A stretch of DNA of 64,000 nt from Raineyella fluvialis (GTDB lineage Bacteria; Actinomycetota; Actinomycetes; Propionibacteriales; Propionibacteriaceae), in the NCBI RefSeq assembly GCF_009646095.1, contig NZ_CP045725.1:2542001-2606000 (forward strand), read 5' to 3'. Below are positions 8,284-18,298 of the stretch, in pieces (within the stretch, counting starts at the first letter, position 1; each line of letters begins with the position of its first letter). The notes beneath the pieces were generated by a model. That model did not search any database, had not been told where the DNA came from, and saw nothing but the letters and a program-made list of their open reading frames with translations. A program made the position numbers and the translations under genes.

Positions 8284-9246
8284 ATGCCCCCGTCCCCGCA
8301 CCAGCCCGTCCTCTGTCTCGGTGAGGCGCTGATCGACGTCGTCGACCGTGGGGGCGTCACCACCGAGCACGTCGGGGGCAGTCCCCTCAATGTGGCCTGC
8401 GGGTGCGCCCGCCTCGGGCATCCCACCACGCTGGCCTCGTGGTGGGCCGACGACCAGTACGGCCATCGGATCGACGCCTTCGCCATGGACCACGACGTGG
8501 CCGTCACCCCCGGTACGTACGGGGCGCTGCGGACCTCGGTGGCCTACGCCCGGCTGGACGAGGAGGGCCGGGCGACGTACGAGTTCGAGGTCACCTGGCA
8601 GGTGGCCGACCTGCCATCGCTGACCGAGCGGTCACACCTGCACACCGGGTCGATCGCGGCGATCCTCGAGCCCGGTGGCTCGCAACTGGTGGAGACCGTC
8701 CGCGCCACGGCCGGGGTGGGGACGGTGTCGTACGACCCGAACGTGCGTCCCACCCTGTTCGGGTCACCGAGCCGCACCCGCGGACGGGTCGAGGAACTGG
8801 TCGCACTCTCCGACGTGGTCAAGGCGTCCGACGAGGACGTCGCGTGGCTCTATCCCGGCGAGCCCGTCGAGGACGTCCTGAGACGCTGGGCCGCGCTGGG
8901 TCCGGGCCTCGTGGTGGTCACCCGGGGTGCCCAGGGCGCCAACGCCGTGCTGTCCGGGCGCCCGGACACCGTGCTGGTGGAGCCGCTCGGTGTCGACCTG
9001 GCCGACACCGTCGGGGCGGGGGACTCCTTCACGGCCGGATTGATCTCCGGTCTGCTCGACGCGTCACTGCTCGGCGGTCCCGAGGCGGGGGCGCGGTTGC
9101 GCGAGGCCACCTGGGAGTCGGTGATGCCCGCGCTGCACCGGGCCGCTGTGACGTCCGGCCTGACCGTCTCCCACCACGGCGCCTACTCGCCCAGCCGCGA
9201 CGAGGTGGAACGGGTGCTGGCCGCCGACCCCGGCCTCCGCGGCTGA
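8284..9246 (+). CDS. PfkB-family carbohydrate kinase (fructokinase-like)
   Basis: A cytoplasmic ribokinase-fold sugar kinase transferring phosphate from ATP to a sugar, most like bacterial fructokinases. The N-terminus LCLGEALIDVV and GGSPLNVACGCARLG form the sugar-binding signature. The second PfkB signature DTVGAGDSFTAGL holds the catalytic base Asp247. The 320 residues are typical. CCAGGAG ends 6 bases before the ATG, making this the likely start although the frame is open to 8233. It stands alone between metF and the convergent helD-like gene, so the context does not identify the sugar. Confidence 0.88.
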   Translation: MPPSPHQPVLCLGEALIDVVDRGGVTTEHVGGSPLNVACGCARLGHPTTLASWWADDQYGHRIDAFAMDHDVAVTPGTYGALRTSVAYARLDEEGRATYEFEVTWQVADLPSLTERSHLHTGSIAAILEPGGSQLVETVRATAGVGTVSYDPNVRPTLFGSPSRTRGRVEELVALSDVVKASDEDVAWLYPGEPVEDVLRRWAALGPGLVVVTRGAQGANAVLSGRPDTVLVEPLGVDLADTVGAGDSFTAGLISGLLDASLLGGPEAGARLREATWESVMPALHRAAVTSGLTVSHHGAYSPSRDEVERVLAADPGLRG

Positions 9247-9274
9247 GGCCGGCGGCCGTCCGAGGCCGGTCCGG

Positions 9275-11518
9275 TCAGTCGAGATCCACCCGCCAGGCGC
9301 CGGGGGTCAGTGCCGCACCGTTCGGCACCAGGTCGAGGGTCACCAGCCGCTGGGTCGGCCGGGTGAGGGCGACGTAGAGGATCCGGCTGCCGCCGATGTG
9401 CTGGGCGATGATCTCGTCCGGCGCGATCACGATGACGGCGTCGTACTCCAGGCCCTTCGCCTGGAGCGTGTTGACGCACACCACCCGATCGCGCACGGCG
9501 TCGTCGACAGCGAGCCCGTCGAGCAGCTCCTCGATGTCGTACTGGCGTGCCGGGGGCGTGATCACCCCGATCGTGCCGCCCACCTGGGTCGACAGGTCGT
9601 CGACGAGCTCCTGGAGCGTGTCGGCGAGGTCGCCGCGGTGGACCGTCCGCAGGTCGGGCGCGATCCCGGTCGACCGGACGGCCGTGGGTAGATCGGCGTC
9701 GGGGAAGTCTCGCGAGACGACCTTGGCGGCCAGGTCGAACACCTCGGCGGGCGAGCGGTAGTTCGTGCTCATCCGGAACGTACGCTGCTGGCCGAGCCCG
9801 ACCAGGGCGCGGATCTCGGCGTCGAGCTCGTGCCGGTCGGGCCAGGAGCTCTGCGCGGGGTCGCCGACGATCGTCCAGGAGGCCTGCGCCCCCCGGCGGC
9901 GCAGCATCCGCCACTGCATCGGTGTGATGTCCTGCGCCTCGTCCACCAGGACGTGGGCGAAGGTCTCGAAGCGGTCGGCGTACGGGTCGTCGGTCCGCTC
10001 GTGGGTGAGTCGGTCGGAGAGGGTGATGATCTCGCTGACCTGGGCGTCGGCGGTCAGGAACAGCGGCTCGTCGGCGGCCTCGTCCAGGGGAGTGCCGAGC
10101 AGCGAGACGAGCTCGTCGAGCAGGGCGACGTCGGCGACCGACCAGTCCTCGTGGCCCTCCGCCCCCAGTTCGGCGAAGGAGGCGAGCAGCTCCAGCTGCT
10201 CCTGGGCGTCGAGGAGGCCGTCGGCCACCCGGGCGACGACCTCGGGGTAGGAGAGACGGCGCAGCTCCACCGTGGCGTGCTGGGTCGGCCACCAGGTGTT
10301 GAGTGCTTCGACGACCGCGGGGTGGTCCGACACCAGGTCGGTGAAGGCGTCGCGCTCCAGGCCGTGGTCGGGCGGCATCAGGTCCCACAGGGCGGAGATG
10401 ATGGCGTCGCGGCCGGCGCGGCGGGCGTGGTTGGCCTTCGTCTGGCGTACGGTCTGGCGGCGCAACCCCATCAGGGACTTGCCGGTGAGCCGCAGCGCAT
10501 TGCCCTTGACCGTCACCAGGAAGTCCCGGTCCAGCTTGGGCTGGTGGCCGGTGCGCCCGACCACGGACACCGTCGCAGGGACCTGCACGAGCCGTGCGAG
10601 AACGTCGACCATGCGCACCGAGCCCTTGATCACCGCTGCCCGGGAGTCGTCGGTCCGGTGGGCGTCCACCGGCAGGACGTCGGAGGGGACCGATCCGACC
10701 GAGCGCAGCGTCACCGACTCCTCGCCGAGGGACGGCAGCACCCGTTCGATGTAGGTCATGAACACGTCAGAGGGACCCACGACGAGCACGCCGCCCTGTT
10801 CGAAGCGTCGCCGGTGGGTGTAGAGGAGGTAGGCGGCGCGGTGCAGCGCGACGACGGTCTTGCCGGTGCCCGGACCGCCGGAGATGATCGTGACGCCTTG
10901 GTAGGGCGCCCGGATCGCCTCGTCCTGCTCCCCCTGGATGGTGGCCACGATGTCGCGCATCTGGTGCCCGCGGGCGCGGCTCAGCGCGGCCATCAGCGCA
11001 CCCTCGCCGATGACGGGCAGGTCCACCGGGGCGGAGGCGCCGTCGAGCAGGTCGTCCTCGATGCCGATCACCCGGTCGTCGCGGCACCGCAGCACCCGCC
11101 GCCGGATGACGTCCATCGGGTCCGCCGCGGTGGCACGGTAGAACGGCTCGGCGGCCCGGGCCCGCCAGTCGATCACCAGCGGCTCGTAGTCGTCGTCGTG
11201 GACGCCGATCCGGCCGATGTAGTCGGTGTCACCATTGGTGAGATCGAGTCGGCCGAAGACCAATCCCTCGTGCTCGGCCTCCAGGACCGCCAGTCGCTTG
11301 GCCGCCTGGTAGGCGAAGACGTCCCGCTCGTAGACGCTCGTCGCGTCCTCCTCCCGGAGGTAGTCGCCACGATCGCTGGTGTAGCGCGAGGCGCCTGCCT
11401 GCGCTGCCCGCTGGGCGTCCTTGGTGGCGATGGCCAGGCGTTCGTAGACCTTGTCCACGTGGGCCTGTTCGACGGCGAGCTCGCGAGCCAGGTCCGACGA
11501 GATGTCATGAGAAGTCAA
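9275..11518 (-). CDS. helD: HelD-type UvrD/Rep-family ATPase (RNA polymerase recycling factor)
   Basis: A 747-residue superfamily 1 motor protein. In actinobacteria and Bacillus, HelD binds RNA polymerase and removes stalled enzyme from nucleic acid using ATP. A coiled-coil-like N-terminal region of about 60 residues is followed by the Walker A motif GGPGTGKTVVALH (about residue 215), the Walker B-type motif LVDEAQDITPMQW, the motif IV/V-like TNYRSPAEVF and a C-terminal VALTRPTQRL. The start is TTG at 11518 with AAGGACG about 10 bases upstream. The N-terminal arm suggests HelD rather than UvrD, which lacks it. It is convergent with the sugar kinase and follows its own promoter. Confidence 0.85.
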   Translation of the reverse strand: MTSHDISSDLARELAVEQAHVDKVYERLAIATKDAQRAAQAGASRYTSDRGDYLREEDATSVYERDVFAYQAAKRLAVLEAEHEGLVFGRLDLTNGDTDYIGRIGVHDDDYEPLVIDWRARAAEPFYRATAADPMDVIRRRVLRCRDDRVIGIEDDLLDGASAPVDLPVIGEGALMAALSRARGHQMRDIVATIQGEQDEAIRAPYQGVTIISGGPGTGKTVVALHRAAYLLYTHRRRFEQGGVLVVGPSDVFMTYIERVLPSLGEESVTLRSVGSVPSDVLPVDAHRTDDSRAAVIKGSVRMVDVLARLVQVPATVSVVGRTGHQPKLDRDFLVTVKGNALRLTGKSLMGLRRQTVRQTKANHARRAGRDAIISALWDLMPPDHGLERDAFTDLVSDHPAVVEALNTWWPTQHATVELRRLSYPEVVARVADGLLDAQEQLELLASFAELGAEGHEDWSVADVALLDELVSLLGTPLDEAADEPLFLTADAQVSEIITLSDRLTHERTDDPYADRFETFAHVLVDEAQDITPMQWRMLRRRGAQASWTIVGDPAQSSWPDRHELDAEIRALVGLGQQRTFRMSTNYRSPAEVFDLAAKVVSRDFPDADLPTAVRSTGIAPDLRTVHRGDLADTLQELVDDLSTQVGGTIGVITPPARQYDIEELLDGLAVDDAVRDRVVCVNTLQAKGLEYDAVIVIAPDEIIAQHIGGSRILYVALTRPTQRLVTLDLVPNGAALTPGAWRVDLD

Positions 11519-11550
11519 GAGCGTTTCGTCCTTACCGGGAGTGACTCTGC

Positions 11551-11556
11551 AGTCTA
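11551..11556 (-). promoter_or_regulatory. -10 element of the helD-like gene
   Basis: TAGACT on the minus strand lies 32 bases before the TTG start. It allows a leader of about 25 bases containing the AAGGACG ribosome site. Unlike several neighbours, this gene is therefore probably not leaderless. Confidence 0.45.
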
Positions 11557-11612
11557 TCCCGATGCTCCGGGGTCGCCTCGCAGCGGTCCGTCATCGAAGC
11601 GGGGGTGGTGGC

Positions 11613-12937
11613 TCACTGGTCCTTGTTGGAGGGGTGGGTGTCGAGGCCGGTGAGGTCGAAATGGGCGTCGTACGTCGCCAGCGCTCCTGACATCAGCACC
11701 GCGGCAAGGTCGTCGCCGCCCCGCCCCAGGGGCCGGCCGAGTAGAGGCGCTCGCCCAGCCGGACAGGCAGTCGCCGCAACCACGTCTGCGGGCCGTCCCA
11801 GGCCGGGCCGTGCTCGGGGTCGGGGGTGGCGGCGCCCCAGTCGTGGATGACCGTACGGTCCTGGCTGGCCCAGGTGACCCGTCGCGCCGCGTGGTCGACG
11901 ATCTCGGTGATCCCGGGACCGGGCAGTTCGGGCTCCGCCGGGCCGCATGAGCGCCGGGGGCGCAGCACCGGCGTGAGGGTTGCGACCCTTCGGGCGGCCC
12001 GGGTACGCAATCCGTACGATCCGACGAGGTCGTGCAGGCCCTCGGCGAGCACCACCGCATCGGGCCGGGTCCCGGCCGGGAGCACCGCACCGACCACCTC
12101 GTCCGCCAGGGTGCGGCCGTCCGGCCGGCGGGGCGAGCTGTCGAAGCGGATCGGGCGCTCATAGTCGACCACGTCGACGCCCCGGCCGGCGAGCCGCGCC
12201 TCGAGCAGGTCGAGCAGCCGCTCGCTGCCGGCGGGCCGGCCCTCGGCGTCGACGACCGTCCAGCGTCCGAAGGTCCGTTCCACGTTGAGCAGGGCGGCGA
12301 CGAAGGCGGGCGTACGGGCAGGGTCGTGACCCCGTCGCCAGGCGGCGGCCTCGACCAGCGCACGCAGGTGCGGATGGGGCTGGGCCGCGGCCAGGTCGGC
12401 GACGCTGAGACCCCACCGCAGCGCCCGGCGATGGGGCCGCACCTGACGCCCGGACACCAGGGAGGTCTCCAGCCCCAGGGTCCGGACGAGGTGCCAGAGC
12501 GGTTCGAGGGAGTCCACCAGGTCCCGCCACGACTCGGCGACGGCCGTGCCGTGAGTGGCGGCCAGTTGGTGGAACTGCTGGCCGCGGTCGCCGCCCAGCA
12601 GGAGTTCCTCTCCGTCCGTGAAGATGTGGCGGGCCGGTGCCGCGGGCACCAGGTCGAGGCCGGCCCGGGCCAGTTCCGCCGGCAGGATGCGGCCCGACTT
12701 CTTGAACAGGTCGCGCCACGGTGCCGGCAGGGTGAGCACCTCCGGGAGCAGGCCGGGGCGAGTCGGCCCGTCGGGCCGCCATTCGGCCGCGAGTCGCGGC
12801 GTCCGGCGTACCAGCGTCACCCGGTGACCGCGCTTGGCCAGCCGGGCCGCCGCGGCCATCCCGGCCAGGCTGCCGCCGACGATGACGACGGTGCCGCCGT
12901 CCTGGTCGGACGGGCGGGAGGCGTGCCGGGTGCTCAC
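11613..12937 (-). CDS. FAD-dependent NAD(P)-binding oxidoreductase (phytoene desaturase-like), frame broken
   Basis: A Rossmann-fold flavoprotein: TVVIVGGSLAGMAAAARLAKRGHRV near the N-terminus is a GXGXXG dinucleotide motif, and the C-terminus (SAGPWG, then GDDLAAVLMSGALA) resembles the FAD motif of phytoene dehydrogenases and amine oxidases. The frame breaks at the C-run 11724-11727: as written it ends in LPRC* at 11693, while one added base joins it to the frame ending at 11613 and restores a 441-residue protein. The GTG at 12937 overlaps the stop of the upstream SGNH gene by 4 bases, so the two are translationally coupled. No carotenoid genes are adjacent, so the substrate is unknown. Confidence 0.7.
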
Positions 12938-13855
12938 GTCAGCGCCGTGGTCAGGGTCGCCACCCACAGGTGGACCCCCTGGTCCGTCGGGCGGGCCCCG
13001 ATCACCAACTGGGTGAGCGGCACCTTGCTGTCGGTGAACGCCCGGAGGACGTCGACGGTGGGCAGCCCGAGCCGGTCGGCGGAGCGGGCGAGGTTCTTCA
13101 TCCGGGTGTCCTGGAGCCCCGTGGTGGCCGTCTCCGGGTTCTGCAGGATGACGAGGCCCAAGGGGGTCTGCTTGGCGGTGACGGCCTGCCACAGGGCAGT
13201 GGTGTCCGCGTCGATGGTTGCCGGGTCGTCCTGGTGGCCGAGGTTGAGGATCACCACGTCGGTGGGCTGCGGGTAGAGCTTGCCGAGGTCGGCGGCCACC
13301 TTCGGTGTGGTGGCGCTCGCGTAGGAGGCGTTCCAGACGTCGATCCGGGGGCCGTCGGTCGACAGGGTGCGCGGGCCGAGGTAACCGCCGATCGACCGGC
13401 TGTACTCGTGGTATACGACGGTGTGGCCGGTGCCCAGGGTGTCCCGGGCCCAGACGAACACCCAGCCGGTGTCCCCGACGGAGGAGTCGTCACCGAGGAC
13501 GGTGATCGACAGCGGCTGCTGGTCGTTCAGGCGGGCCTTGATGAGGCCGATCCCCTGGCGCTGGGCTGCGGGGGAGGAGGGAGTGGCGCTGGCCGAGACG
13601 CTGGTGGACGGGGTGGTGGCCGGCCGGGTGGTGGCGGACGCCGGGTCGGAGGGATGGGCGCTGGCGGCGGACCCCGGGGCGACGGACCCCGGGGCGACGG
13701 ACCCCGGGGCGACGGACCCCGGGGCGGTGGGCCCGGTGGAGGCGGCCCCCCGATCGTTCCCCCGTGGCGAGCGCGGTGGCGGCCACGAGGACGGCGAGGA
13801 CGACGGCGACGGTCCCGGCCAGAGCGGGGATGTGGACGCTGTCACCGGGTTGCAT
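12934..13855 (-). CDS. Membrane-anchored or secreted SGNH-fold hydrolase-like protein, frame broken
   Basis: The C-terminal 200 residues have SGNH/GDSL-like blocks: ITVLGDDSSVG for block I (Ser nucleophile), LNLGHQDD for the GxND block and DQGVHLW for the Asp-His block. Relatives are extracellular esterases or O-acetyl-group hydrolases. The frame in which this domain is open starts at 13845 without a signal sequence. A second frame starting at the ATG at 13855 encodes a hydrophobic segment, AGTVAVVLAVLVAATALA, and joins the first near two C-runs (13746-13751 and 13759-13763). One extra base, or two missing bases, explains the break. A repeated PGSVA linker follows the membrane segment. TACCAT lies 7 bases before the ATG, suggesting a leaderless start. 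Confidence 0.62.
13681..13725 (+). repeat. 15-bp tandem repeat coding PGSVA
   Basis: Three exact copies of GACGGACCCCGGGGC, with a partial copy just before, encode a repeated Pro-Gly-Ser-Val-Ala linker in the SGNH-like protein on the opposite strand. Copy number is likely to vary between strains by slippage. Confidence 0.85.
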
Positions 13856-13862
13856 GGCTCCG

Positions 13863-13868
13863 ATGGTA
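13863..13868 (-). promoter_or_regulatory. -10 element of the SGNH/oxidoreductase operon
   Basis: TACCAT on the minus strand precedes the ATG at 13855 by 7 bases, consistent with a leaderless transcript. A GGAG 3 bases before the ATG is too close for a normal ribosome site. Confidence 0.4.
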
Positions 13869-13967
13869 GTCAGTGCCGCGGGCCGCCTCCGTCGCGCGGT
13901 GCCGATGGGCGCCGTCGGGACGCTTCTGCGCGGGTGTCACAGGGGGCCCGTACGCTCCTCTTCTGTC

Positions 13968-13983
13968 TCGAACGTTTGTTCGA
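13968..13983 (+). promoter_or_regulatory. LexA-type SOS box upstream of the DUF6504-dnaE2 operon
   Basis: TCGAAC-GTTT-GTTCGA is an exact 16-bp palindrome matching the actinobacterial LexA operator consensus TCGAAC(N4)GTTCGA. It is immediately followed by TAAAAT (13984-13989), a good -10 element, so bound repressor would block the promoter. It lies 58 bases before the DUF6504 start codon and implies DNA-damage induction of the genes downstream. Confidence 0.88.
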
Positions 13984-13989
13984 TAAAAT
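13984..13989 (+). promoter_or_regulatory. -10 element of the SOS-controlled promoter
   Basis: TAAAAT abuts the right half of the SOS box. A weak -35 candidate, TTCTGT, lies 17 bases upstream (13961-13966). Transcription should start near 13996. Confidence 0.55.
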
Positions 13990-14041
13990 GGAGATCCGGG
14001 TCGGCGCTGGTGGCCGGTCCGGAGCGAGGGGAGGCCCGACG

Positions 14042-14350
14042 ATGAGGAAGTACGACGAGCCGATCGAAGCATGTTTCGGTGCCGGCAGTTACTCGACGCT
14101 GGAGGACGAGCTCCCCGGTCTGCCGGCGGAGTTCCGGTGGCGGAGCCACACCTGGCGGATCCGGGAGGTCGAGGGGCACTGGGTGCTCGCCGACCCCTGG
14201 TGGGAGGGCGACCGGGTGGAGGTCGTGGTGGAGCAACGCGAGATCTGGCAGGTCCGGGCCCGTGATCCCTGGCGGGGGCGCGAGGGTGTCTTCCAGATCT
14301 ACCGCCACCAGGACAGTGGGCGCTGGTCCTTGCTCGCGGTGCTGGACTGA
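14042..14350 (+). CDS. DUF6504 family protein
   Basis: A 102-residue cytoplasmic protein of unknown function, of a type commonly found next to error-prone polymerase genes in actinobacteria. It is rich in Trp and in alternating charged residues (FRWRSHTWRIREVEGHW, ADPWWEGDR, QVRARDPWRGREG), as expected for a small beta-rich fold. No catalytic motif is visible. GGGGAGG upstream of the ATG is a good ribosome site; the frame is open further upstream but crosses the SOS box. It is the first gene after the LexA-type operator and ends 10 bases before dnaE2, so a role in the damage response is inferred from context. Confidence 0.78.
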   Translation: MRKYDEPIEACFGAGSYSTLEDELPGLPAEFRWRSHTWRIREVEGHWVLADPWWEGDRVEVVVEQREIWQVRARDPWRGREGVFQIYRHQDSGRWSLLAVLD

Positions 14351-14360
14351 GGGGCCGGCG

Positions 14361-17300
14361 ATGGAGATCCAGGAGCCGATGGAGGTCCTCGAAGGGGACG
14401 ACCCCTTCATCCACCTGCGGGTGGCCTCGGGCTACTCGCTGCGGTTCGGCGCCTCCCATCCTGGGGCGCTGGTGCGGGCGGCTGCCGAGCACGGCATGGA
14501 CACCCTGGCACTGACCGACCGGGACGGGCTGTACGGGGCCGTGCGGTTCGCCAAGGACTGCCTTCGTGCCGGGATCGCCCCCGTGCTCGGGGTCGATCTC
14601 GGGCTCGATCCCCGCGACCTGGGAGACGGCCCGGGCGTCGGATCCTTCGCCCGGGCCATGGTGGCCGAGGACCCGGGGCTGGGCGGGGCACACCGGACGA
14701 GGGTCGGCACGGTGAGGGGCGTGGCCGGTGCGCCGGGAGGTCGACCGGCGCGCCGGGGGCCCGCGCTCGGCGGACCGCTCCGGGAGATCGAGGTCCCCCG
14801 GGTGGTCGTCCTGGCCACCTCCGCGGCGGGCTGGGCCGCCCTGTGCCGGCTCACCTCGGCGGTCCACCGGGCGGTCGAGGAGCGTACGCCGGACTCCGGC
14901 CTGCCCCCGAACAGGTGCTGCTCGATGCCGCCACTGCCCGCGCCCATCTCCCGGGGGCCGACGTGGTGGTGCTGCTCGGGGCCGATTCCGATGTCGGCCT
15001 GGCGCTCGCCGCCGGGGACCTGTCCGGGGCCGGTGAGGCCCTGGACGCGTGGGCCGCCGCGCTCGGCGCAGGCCGTCTCGCCGTCGCCGCCACCGACCTG
15101 CTGCTGCCCGGGCTCGGGGTCGGGTCGGGGGAGCAGGCGGCCCGGCTGGTCACCCTGGCCCACGAGCGCCGGCTCGAGGCCGTGGTCACCAACATGGTGC
15201 GGATGGCGGATCCCTCCCTCGGGCCGACCGTCGACGTCCTCGATGCGGCCCGCCGTGGCGTGCCGCTCGATCGTGGCGCCGTACGACGCAACGAGGAGGA
15301 CCACCTCAAGTCGGGCAAGGAGATGCTCGAGGTGCTGCAGGACATCGCCCGGCGGGCGGGGCTGGGCCGGGCAGGGGCGGAGCGGCTGCTCGCCGCCACC
15401 CGCGGGCTCGGCCGGCGGTGCCGGCTCGACCCGGCCACCGACCTGGGACTGGGGCAGATCCACCTGCCGGAGTTCGACGTCCTGCAGGGGGAGGGGGACG
15501 GGGCGGGCGCCGCCGACGACGAACTGCGCCGCCGCTGCGGGGCCGGCATCGCCGTCCGGTACGGGGCCGCCTTCCCGGTCGTCACGGAACGGCTGGAGGC
15601 GGAGCTCGCCACCATCGCCGAGCTGGGGTTCGCCGCGTACTTCCTCACCGTCGCCGACATCGTCGACATGATCCACGAGCGGGGCATCCGCTGCGCCGCC
15701 CGGGGGTCGGGGGCCGGCTCCCTGGTCAACTACCTGCTGGGGATCTCGGGGGTCGACCCCCTGGCCTCGGGGCTGGTGATGGAGCGGTTCCTCTCCCCGC
15801 TGCGCCGCGCCCTGCCGGACATCGACCTGGACGTCGAGTCGGCCCGGCGCACCGAGGTCTACCGGATGATCGTGGAGCGCTTCGGGACCGAGCGGGTCGC
15901 CTGTGTGGCGATGGTCGAGACCTACCGGATCCGCCATGCCATCCGCGACGTCGGGGCGGCGTTGAGTCTGCCACCGGGAGAGATCGACGTCATCGCCAAG
16001 GCGTTCCCGCACATCCGCGCCCGCGACGCCCGTTCGGCGCTGCGGGAGTTGCCCGAGCTGCGGGCCAGTGGCCTGGACGCCGAGCGACTCACCGGGTTGT
16101 TCGCCCTGGTCGAGTCCCTCGACGGCCTGCCCCGCCACATCGCCCTGCACCCGTGCGGGGTGGTGCTCTCCGACCGCGGCCTGCTGGACCGTACGCCGGT
16201 GGAGACCAGTGCCGAGGGGTTCCCGATGAGCGAGTTCGACAAGGATGACGTGGAGGACATGGGCTTCCTCAAGCTCGACGTGCTCGGCATCCGGATGCAG
16301 TCGGCGATGGCGCACTGTCTCGACGAGGTCGAGCGCACCACCGGCCGGCGGATCGACATCGACTCCTTCGGAGCCAGTGGCTTCTCCGATCCCGACACGT
16401 ACGCGATGATCGGGGCCGGCCGCACCCTCGGCTGCTTCCAGATCGAGTCGCCCGGGCAGCGGGAGCTGGTCACCACCTTCGGGCCCCGGGACTTCAACGA
16501 CATCGTCATCGACATCTCCCTGTTCCGCCCCGGCCCGGTGAAGTCCGACATGGTGCGTCCCTTCCTGGAGGTCCGGCAGGGTTGGGCCGCGCCGCACTAC
16601 CCGCACCCGTCGCTGGAGCCGGTGCTGGCCGAGACCGGCGGGGTGGTCGTCTTCCATGAGCAGGTGATCGGGCTGATCGCCACGATGACCGGCTGCACCC
16701 TGGCCCAGGGGGACGAGATGCGCCGGGAGCTGGGCAGTCCCGAGGGCCAGCGGGAGGTGGAACGGTGGTTCCGCCGGCGGGCGGCGGAGGCAGGCTACGC
16801 CGAGGACGTGATCGACGAGGTGTGGAAGGTCCTGGCGGCGTTCGCCTCCTTCGGCTTCTGCAAGGCCCACGCCGCGGCCTTCGCCCTGCCGACCTACCAG
16901 TCGGCGTGGCTCAAGGCCCACTGGCCGGCGCACTTCCTGGCCGGGATCCTCACCCACGACCCCGGCATGTATCCCAAGCGGCTGCTGCTGGCCGAGGCCC
17001 GCCACTGCGGGGTCGCCGTCCTCGGGCTGGACGTCAATGCCAGCGCCGGGACCCATCGGGTCGAGCGGATGCCCGCCGGCGCTGAGGAGGAGTGGGGCCT
17101 GCGGATCGGTCTCGATGACGTCCACGGGATCAGCGCGGAGGAGGTGGAGCGGATCATCGCCGGGCGCCCCTGGACCTCGCTGACCGATTTCTGGCAGCGG
17201 GCCCAGGTCACCCGTCCGGTGGCTGAACGGCTCGTCACCGCGGGGGCGTTCGACGCCCTCTACGACCTGTCCGAGGTCCGCACCCCCGAGCAGGCGGAGC

Positions 17301-18229
17301 GGTGTCCCACCCGCCGTGACCTGCTGCTGTCCATCGCCGACCTGTCCCGCGCGGACCGCGGACATCGCGGCACCCGAGGCGTCCGCACCGACCAGCTCGC
17401 TCTCGGCATCGACGTGGTCGTCCCCGCAGCCGACGTCTCCCGGCGCGGGTCGGCCGGACCCGCCGGCCGCGGGTCGGGAGCGGCCGCGCCGAGGATACCC
17501 ACGGACCTGGCCTGTTCCGGGTTGCCCGACATGTCCATGGCGGAGCGGGTCCGGGCGGAGCTCGACGTGCTGGGCCTGGACGTCAGCCGGCACGTCGTGG
17601 ATTTCTATCGGCCGTTGATGGCGGAGCTCGGCACCGTCGACGCCGTCGACCTGCTCGGTGTCCGCAATCGCAGCGAGGTGCTCGTCGCCGGGGTCAAGAT
17701 CGCGACCCAGACCCCGCCGATCCGGAGCGGCAGGCGGGTCGTCTTCCTCAGTCTGGACGACGGCACCGGGCCGGTCGACACGACCTTCTTCGAAGATGCC
17801 CAGGGCCCGTTCACCTCGACGGTGTTCAACGGCTGGCTGCTCCTGGTGCGCGGAGTGATCCGGCGCACCGGTCTGCGCGGCGTGTCCGTACGGGCGACCG
17901 GCTGCTGGGACCTCGCCGCCCTCAACGCGGTGTTCCGTGAGGACGGTGCCGACGCGGTCCGCCGCACCATGGACACCCTGCCCGAGGGGTGGGTGCCAGG
18001 GGCGTACGCGGGAGTCGGCGAGGTGGTCGACCAGCCGTCCGCGACGGGGAGCGGTGATCCGGCCGATGCCTACCAGCACGGCCGTTCCGGCGGGATGGGC
18101 CAGCGCCGGACCCTGGTCCATTCCAGCGGCTTCCGGAAGTCCCCGTACGCCGACGTCCGGCCCGCCGGCCCGGGTGTCGGCACTCCACGGAAGCTGTGGC
18201 ACTCCAGCCCGGGGAGCCCGGGACGATGA
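14361..18229 (+). CDS. dnaE2: Error-prone DNA polymerase III alpha subunit DnaE2, frame broken
   Basis: A C-family polymerase used for mutagenic translesion synthesis. The N-terminal PHP domain includes SGYSLRFGASHPGALV and TDRDGLYG. The polymerase core includes CAARGSGAGSLVNYLLG and the catalytic-Asp motif LPDIDLDVES. A C-terminal OB-fold contains RRVVFLSLDDGTGPVDTTFF. The frame changes at the C-run 14904-14908: adding one C links residues up to PDSGLPP with EQVLLDA and restores about 1289 residues, somewhat longer than most DnaE2. It is the second gene of the SOS-controlled unit. DnaE2 normally works with ImuA'/ImuB, which are not in this window. The long open frame on the opposite strand is a codon-bias shadow. 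Confidence 0.9.
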
Positions 18230-18298
18230 GGAGGCGACTGGGTAGGCTCGGAGCAGCCGCACCATCGCCGTGGTGCATCTCCCGACGAAGGACGTCCC

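Noticed and set aside
14432-18265. A 1277-codon open frame antisense to dnaE2
   Set aside because: It mirrors the codon-position bias of the true gene in high-GC DNA, has no recognisable domain and no promoter; several other long antisense frames (42055-44190, 51278-53545, 57082-58071) share this property.
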